Assembly (NCBI GenBank): GCA_905178155.1
Contig: CAJINV010000005.1
Coordinates: 4,873,369 to 4,937,368, forward strand
DNA: 64,000 nucleotides
Direction: 5' to 3'
From: Amoebophrya sp. A120
Lineage: Eukaryota > Sar > Dinophyceae > Syndiniales > Amoebophryaceae
Shown here: piece after piece, positions 53,787-61,500 of the stretch
How the letters are laid out: each line of letters begins with the position of its first letter
Numbering within the stretch: position 1 is the first letter of the stretch
Notes under the pieces: generated by a model
Told to the model about the DNA's origin: nothing
What the model saw: the letters and a program-made list of their open reading frames with translations, nothing else
Databases searched by the model: none
Position numbers and translations under genes: made by a program

Positions 53787-55706
53787 ATGGCCTCCACCGA
53801 CGTCGCCGCCGCCGAAAAAGCCAGCAAGGCTTACCCGCTCGCCTCCCACACTCTGCAGACCAGCATTTTGGATTTGGTCCAGCAGGCAGCCAACTACAAG
53901 CAGCTGAAGAAAGGTATAGTTATCGCACAGACCACATATCGAAGAAAATATGTTTTTGTCCTGCACAACATCGCAAGAGTGCTGTTGTCTCTGATGGTGC
54001 TGTCAAAACATGAGGCATTATCATCCTCACGCTAGGAAAAAATCTATCACAGGTGCGAACGAGGCCACGAAGACGCTGAACCGTGGTACCTGCGAGATTA
54101 TCATCCTCGCTGCGGATACCGAGCCGCTGGAAATCCTGTTGCACCTGCCGTTGGTGTGCGAGGACAAGAACGTGCCTTACGTTTTCGTCAAGTCTCGGGC
54201 TGCTCTGGGTATTATAGGGGTTTTTTTTATCATGCGGAATTTGCATTCTGCGTGAAAATTTTTTTCGCAAAAATGATTGTTTCAACTACGACCCCTCAGA
54301 CGAATTGGACCTAACCTCACGGCCAAGTACCGCCGCAACGACTACCAAATGTAAAAATGTCTGGGTCTGGAAACTTGTGATGCTGGGTGGCATATCATGA
54401 GGAAGCCACAACTGCTGGCTCAGCATGAGAAGTTTCTGAGCTTCTAGGTGTTGCCTATTCTGCATGACAAACTCATAAAGAAAGAACTTCGTAAAGAAAG
54501 AACTTCGTAAAGAAAGAAAGAAGCAAGCACTTCGTATTTTGAAAGCGTCGCGCTTCGTAAAAGCACTTCGTTTGTTGGAGTCGCTACGTGATGAAGCAGA
54601 TAGCTCATGTAGAAATAAGCAGCAGATACTTCAACGCGTGCGCAGCTTGCGGGGGGGTGACTCCTGTGGTCCCCCCCCACTCGTTGCGCCTTTTTCCAAA
54701 ACTGCAGGGACTTGCTTCCTTTTTTTTCCAGCAGTGGCTGGCGGGGTAAGATCAAGGCCGGGGCTAGTGACATTGTTGCAAAGTCATAGGGCGCAGAGTC
54801 TGATAGCAGTAGCACACAGCACCAAAATACTTAGCCCATAGCGTTTTCCGAAGTTCCTCAGTGGCTGCACCTCGCCTCTCTGTCTTAGTCAAAAACATAA
54901 GCACAAAATGGACTGGCGTAGCCGCGCACATGCATGCACGCGGAGGGGAAGATGGAATAGAAGGGTGGCGGCAACGCGGGAGCCAGGACGCAGCCCGGAT
55001 TTTATCAAAAAGGTACGGCCTAAGGCCTCGGGAACGCCGAGCACACCCGCGCACTTCTTCGTGAATCGCCCACCGCTTTTTGTGCGTCAGCTGTGTCGGA
55101 ATAAAAAAAAAAAAGAAAAAAAGAAAAGGAAGAGGACGCAACAAAAAAAAAAAAGAAAAAATAAAAAGAAAAGAAAAAAGAAATCAGCGAAAACCGACCG
55201 GCGTGCGAATTGCCTAGCAAAAAAAAAAAAAAAAGTATGCATAACAAGTTGCATTTGTATTGCATGTAACCAAATTCAATTTCAACCATAAAACAGGTCG
55301 TGCTTGCGGTGTTAACCGGGCGGTGATTGCCTGCTCTATCACGAGCAAGGAGGGGTCTCAGCTGATATCCTATTTAAAAACGTCCCCACCCCATAGTTCT
55401 AGTTGTAATGCAAATCTGCAGGCTGAAAATGTTTCTCATGCGGAGCCCCATGAGAAGCATTTTACAGTCGTGCGTTGGAATTTGTCGTGCTCCAATCAGC
55501 ATGATATACTAGATCTGAGATGCTACTGAGCTAGGTCAAACAGCACTACGCTACAAATCCAAATTTGTCATGCAAAACAGCCAAAACTTGCGGATTTGTC
55601 TAGCCGATTCCCGATCTTGACTACGGTGTGGGGACGTTTTTCCTTTTGATAGCTGAACTCGCAGATTCAGGACTTGAAGGACCAGGTGGAACAGATCCTG
55701 ATCTAA
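53787..55706 (+). CDS. SNU13: SNU13/NHP2L1 (15.5K), L7Ae-family snRNP and snoRNP protein
   Basis: Kink-turn RNA-binding protein of the U4/U6.U5 tri-snRNP and box C/D snoRNPs; nuclear. Exons 53787-53913, 54053-54208, 55297-55365 and 55657-55706 give 133 residues, close to the usual about 126-128. Diagnostic stretches in order: [91 protein letters not shown] and the C-terminal helix ending QVEQILI. The [12 protein letters not shown] loop is the RNA-contacting motif. Introns 1 and 2 are GT-AG (gtatag...cacag; gtatta...aacag), while intron 3 is a family C introner. The N-terminus is a few residues longer than in animals ([13 protein letters not shown]). Confidence 0.96.
53914..54052 (+). other. 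SNU13 intron 1, canonical GT-AG
   Basis: Begins gtatag and ends tcacag; the join KKGANEAT is fixed by protein conservation. No inverted ends. Confidence 0.92.
54343..54475 (+). mobile_element. Family A introner fragment
   Basis: The left half of a family A element (accaaatgtaaaaatgtctg onward) with no right terminus, inside SNU13 intron 2. It runs into the short repeat aaagaaagaacttcgt (about three copies, 54475-54530). Confidence 0.8.
55107..55235. repeat. A-rich purine tract
   Basis: Long runs of A broken by G (aaaaaaagaaaaggaagagg and similar) near the 3' end of SNU13 intron 2. Such a tract upstream of an acceptor is unusual because pyrimidines are expected there. Confidence 0.75.
55366..55650 (+). 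mobile_element. Introner, family C, in SNU13
   Basis: Flanked by AGCTGA (55360-55365 and 55651-55656). Removal with one copy gives [12 protein letters not shown], which conservation of SNU13 confirms independently. Ends lack GT and AG. Confidence 0.94.
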
Positions 55707-58588
55707 GGAGGAGATTTGTCATGCTGTGACGACATGAGGAGTAGATTCAGGACTTGAGGAGATTTGTCATGCTGTGACGACATGGATATTAAACCGACGA
55801 TGAAGATTTGTGATATGGAAAGAACCGACGATGAAAATTTTATCCGAGGAGATTTATTTCGGGAGTAGTTCTAGACTCAAGGAAGAAACTGTACTACAAA
55901 ACAAAGAAGAAACTGTCGCCGAGCTCAGATATGGAAAGCAACAAAGTATGACGAGGAGATGGAGAACAACAACTAGACCGAGCAAGGCGGGATGCTATGA
56001 TTTTTTTGGAGATGTTGAACAAGGAGCTTTTGCAACTATCGAAAACCACTATCTCTGCTGCAACCAAGATGAATTTGACCGGTGACGGAACAACGGAACC
56101 AGAAACCGCGCGCACTGATACAACAACTATCGAGAAGAAATTATAGCTGATCTTGCAATCGATTACGTTCGAATGGAAAAAAAAACGGAGAAGCGAGATG
56201 ATGAAAAACAAAAGGGCAATGAAGCGGATTTTCTTTTATGAAAAGAACATTTTGGGATCTGGTTTGTTGTGCAGTATACAGCGCTGCATGACAAGCTCGA
56301 TCAGTAAAATAGCATAATTTAGACATAAAGTTAATCAACGCTTCATAATTCTTTTTTGCGAGAACAGAAAACCAACCAGCCGCAGCACCAATGCTACCAA
56401 ACGCACACACGCCGCAGCGGATAGATGACCATGCCAAATATCATACACCACAGTACAAGAAGCACAACACTGAGTTCTTATTTCTGCGAATTTTTTTTAC
56501 TTAGAGATATATCATTTCATAAACCCACGTAGAAGCAGCTGCATAGCAATAGTTCTTTTAGCGTCGAGTTAGCCACCGCGTAAGATGATCGGAGGATTAA
56601 AATGACTAGATTCAGATCATGCACCAATCTCCTGCACTCGTTGCAGAAGAAGATCTGAAAATGAAATGATTATTCCAGTGAAGATTTGCAAGGCTAATTC
56701 TCAGTAGGAGTGCGGTGTGTCGTGTAGGTGCTGTTTCGAGACTTTGTCATACGCCACATGATAGTAGACGAAGGCTGTTGGTCAGATTGGATTTGGAAAA
56801 AAAAACATGTGCTGCAAAAATGATCCAAGATCGCGCGTTTCTCTCCATGAAAACTACAAAGTTTGTATTGCATAAAACACAACAACATCTGTTACAGTTA
56901 GCCGCGCTGCGCAGCATCGTGCTCAGGAAAAAGCTGATGCCGTAGCCGCGAATGAGGCATTTGATTTCTACAAGCTGTGACTGTATCAGTGTTCGCGAAC
57001 TGTTGTATGCGAATAGGATATAGCAGTGCTAAGGAGCACCGTACTTGTGTCAAGTCTGTCGTAGGAAAAGCGGTAGCGAACAAAGCAAGCCAAAGAAATC
57101 GGTCGGATAGCAGGTCTACCACTGACAGAAAGGTTCGAACTCAACAATTTTGATTTCTAAGTAGCAAGATGTCTTGCCACTGTGCGCTCAACATGTGAAG
57201 ATTTCAACCTCTGACAACTCTGAGTGTAGAAGTAGCCCTCTGTGTACTGTGCAGCTGTCACCGCACGTGAAAGAACAATGATCGGTCTGCAATCTGTGCT
57301 GCGAAGAAGTGTCTGTCATACTGCGACTCATACGCAGAAGTCTGAGTGCTGTTGTGAATTCATATCTACTGCATTGTGCTACTGGTATTCTATGTGATGT
57401 ACTACTGTTGTCAATCCAACATCAATTCCGCACTCTTCGCTGATATTCCCCCTTCCAGGAGTTCCAAGAAAGTTCGAGGCGAACCTGCTTAAGATTGATA
57501 GTGAGGAAATCTATAGGTGCGTAGAATCCAACCCTCCTATTTACTCCGATACTCCTACCACTAAACTTTCATCCACGATTAACGATCAATAGTACAATCA
57601 CAACACATCACAATTTGAGAGAAAACATTCGCACATCTGAGTAGAAAAAGCACATCTTTATTTACAACTTAAAACTTCACAAGACCTCGCAAAGACCTGG
57701 GAGCTGCGAAACAATTGCTCCCCGTGTAGCGCAATCTTTGCAACACATTTCTTCAGTTTGTTACTTTACTTTACAACTCTACAAGTACTAGAAGTATTTG
57801 TGCCACCTCATATTATTGTTCACGTCGAAAAACTAAAACTAAAAACACCATATCATTATATCACCACAAATCCCAAAATCACCAAAAAATAAACCAAAAA
57901 AAAATAGGGACGTCGAGGGCATTGTATCTTCGGTAGGAGTTTTTTTCGAAAAAGTATAGTCGAGTTTTCACTTGTCCCAAAGTTGAAACCCGTTTACTAT
58001 AGAAAAGCGTGTGAAGAAACCTGTAGTCACTAATATTCTTCGAGCACAACTATTGATTATGCTACCATTCGCTTCACTCACTGAATTCTCGAGAGGACCA
58101 TTTTTTTAAACACCATATCATTATTTCAAACTTTTTTAAGTACCCCTTAATTACAGTTTGCTTTTTTCATATGAAATAGAAATTGTATCTCAAAGCATAT
58201 TACTTTTTCTAGCAGTTGTACCGTATCTATTATTTCCATTTACGTAGAGCATAATTTTGCACATAGTAAGCATCTTCTGCCGCCTTTTGCGGCTTGCATA
58301 GTTTCGTTTCTCGTTCTAGGTTTAGGATTCGTATTAGAAGTGATCAGAAAGTGTCGGTTGTTTCTACTACTGCGTAGGTACCATTGCATTTTCCAAGAAA
58401 AGTCGGTTGCCAGGAGCTCGTTGCTTGTTTCGGTTTCGTCGTTTTTGCTATCGCTGACTTTTACTCCTTATTGATACTGATACTGTACAAAATCTACGTA
58501 TTGAATATTTCACCGATATGTTTCTCTACACTCTACTTTTACACTATTTTGGTTACGATCCTACCTAAACATATACTAGTAGTTCAAG
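55707..58588. other. Intergenic stretch with a short tandem duplication
   Basis: About 2.9 kb with no supported gene. The first about 80 bp repeat ggagatttgtcatgctgtga twice (about 55709 and 55757), with a copy of gattcaggacttga from the SNU13 last exon between them. The rest has short frames only, is A/T-rich from about 57.5 kb, and should contain the promoter of the next gene. Confidence 0.6.
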
Positions 58589-61500
58589 ATGGAGAAGAAA
58601 TCCCAACGCGGCGGCGGGGGCCTTTTCTACTTCGGGGGCCCACGGGCATTGCTGGGTCAACGACCTCCCCATAGTCGCGGACCACGACAGGAGAAAGCAA
58701 CTCCTTTCCCATTCAGCAGAATGGCGGGATCAACATCTTCGTTGTCCCTCCTCATCACGGTTGTATTCCTTTTCGCCGCAACAAGCTTCTCCACCACTGT
58801 AACAGCATCTTCCACCCCCTTGAAAACCCGCAGCACCGACAGTCTTGCCGTCGGCTATGACCTGCTCAAACGTTACAATCTCGAGCGTTCCAATAGCATC
58901 TGGATTTTGTCTTGCATGAAGAGCATGTGGAACGTATGCAGAGTTGCGCCTCTCGCAATACAAAACTCGCCGGATATTAGTGGGGTTTTGGGTGCCGAAA
59001 CTTGTCATGCGAAAACCTATGGGACTACGGTAGATCATGCACTTCCTGTATCACAGATTTCCATATTCTATTGTAACGCTTGAGATTGTAACACCTGAGC
59101 AAGTTATATCGGCGCGTCGGTTTTTCTAGAAACCGTCATTGAGTTCTCGCTGGAGGACCAGAAAGCGGTTGAATTGATGTATGGTGCGTCTTCCAACACG
59201 AAGAACTACCAGCAATCGTTATCAGCCTACAAGGAAAAAACCGGCAAGAGAAACCTCGCGAAGTATTTGAGGAAAGCGGTGTTCAACTATCTCGACAATC
59301 ACCCCAGGTTAGATATCACCAACACCGCGGGGAGTGAATTACTCAAGGAGGAGAACATCGCGGTCCGAATTCGGGACACGAAAGACTCGTTCACGAAGGC
59401 GAGATATGCATTGCAAATATGTCCTCTGGGTGTGGGAAGGTGGAACTTGTAGTGCGTGTCTGGCATTCCAGGAAAATCTGTGTTGCATGAGCAGCGAATG
59501 GACAGACTCCGGATTGCAAAAACGCAATTTGTAATGCGTGTTTAGGTAGTATCAGAAAGCGCCTCCAAAGCTTGTCATGCTTGGCTGCCATTGCAAGCGT
59601 TGCAATCGTGCGCAAATCAGCATCACAGTTTCCAGACCCAGACCTATTTGCAATTGATACGAGAACCGCGATAGAGGAAACCGATCCGGTTTTCAGCAAC
59701 AGCGACCTCGCGGACAACTATCTCAATTAAAAACGATCCCATCCCAGAGTTGTCATGCAGATTTGCAGTGACATGAAGATTTGTAATGCAAATCTCCATG
59801 AAAGGAATTTCCAGGCGTGTTTTCGAATTTGTAATGCTTTGAACTGGATAAGCAGATGGTTTTGTGATGCGGCTGTAGTTGCTAAACAGCACTACAGTAC
59901 AGGGAGGATCTTGTCATGCGTGAAAACTTCTTGATTTGTGTTGCGAGATCCCCATCTTGACTCTGGGGTCGTGGGGACGTTTTTACCCAGGATAACAACA
60001 CAAACATCGTGAACAGCTTAAAGCAGAGCAAATTTGAGGCGGTCATAACCGTGCAACTCACCCCGCGAAAAGCGGCGTATGAAAAACAGTCCGGAAGCGA
60101 CAACTACTCCGCAACCGCTCTCGCCCTGACCGGCGCGTACCGAATAGAACAGACCGGAAACGCAGGGTCAGCTACCACCTTCGCGGGCGACGCGGGGGTT
60201 GGGGTCGCGGCCTCGGTGATATCGCAACTGTTCGATGCGGATTTTGCCGTATGCATTGCAAAAATGTCTGGGCTTGGATGAAAGTTGTAATGCTACGTGG
60301 CGATTGTTGAGCGTACTCCTGACTGCAGACAAGCATGACAAACAATTCCGAGGACGCTTCCTGATGCGTAGCGCTAGCGCGCATGGCAACCTGCGCTTTT
60401 GCATGAGAAGGCAGAGTTCGTTTTATTTGTTGGTCATGATGCAATACAGATTTTGCAGGAATCCAAGACGCGCAATACAGGTTCCACTTTTATTCCAGAC
60501 CCAGACATGTTTGCAATGCATATGCCGCGGCAACCGGTGATTTCCAGCCGGGGATCCACCACTACTTGGGGCCGGTGCTCGTCGCGGAATCCGCGGTTTA
60601 TGCATTGCAAATACGTCTGGGACTGGAAGTATGCAAACTTGTGATGCGCACTTCACAAGACACAAAAATCTCTCATGCATAGGCAGCAAAAGTTGCTAGC
60701 TATCTGTCACCAAAATGGGGCATTTGTCATGCGGATTCGGCATTGCGGAAGCTTCTCGAAACCTGTGATGCTACAGCTTCTATGCCAGACCTTCTGTGTC
60801 ATGCAAAAGCAGCATGACTCTTGCAGACCCAGACAACACATTTGCATTTGATACAGTTGCATCGGGGACAACGTCGCAAACCCTCTTCGCGTCCACTTCC
60901 TTCAAGGTGGTGAAAAATAAAGTCCGCCCCTTGCCCCAAATCCGCGCCGCCTTCAACTTGAACAGCGGGACTTCCACTGCAATAGCGGGCGTTGGAAGTG
61001 GGGTCAGCAGAGCGCTGCAGCAAGAAGTGGTGGGAAAATACACGAATTTGGTGTTAGACCCAACGGTCCACATTTCTGCTTACGCGGTGGACAAGGATTC
61101 TCAGAAGGTGGACGAGGAGGGTCAGAAGACGCCCTGTGCCTACGAGCCGGGGTCGGCGGTGCCGGGGAAGTGGGAATTGTACATGTACAAGCACGGGCAG
61201 GCACCCGAGAACAACGGGTGGCGCGACATGCGGTACGGGCAAAACCCGAACGGTTTGAATTCCCTCTGCCCCCACCCTACATCCGGTAATGCGAAGATGG
61301 CGGAGGCGACGTTTGACCAGAAGTGCTACGAGGAGGTCCTGGCGGTGGGCGGGACCGGGGCCTGGGTGCGGCTCAAGCGGAAGGACGATGGGTGCATACC
61401 TGCTTCTCACGCTTTCGGCCCGGGGGAGCACTCTATCAACGGCCAGTACTCCATCGTGGCGACCTCGAGTGGGTTTTCGGGCGACGCGAAAATCGGCCCG

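Larger units (their letters stand above)
54209..55296 (+). other. SNU13 intron 2, canonical GT-AG, long
   Basis: About 1.09 kb, from gtattat to aaaacag; the join AALGRACGV is fixed by conservation. It contains a truncated family A introner, an aaagaaagaacttcgt short repeat and a long A-rich tract. Confidence 0.9.

Noticed and set aside
55107-55235. A-rich tract as the poly-A tail of a retroposed gene
   Set aside because: It is broken by many G residues, lies inside a conserved SNU13 intron and has no flanking direct repeat I can see.
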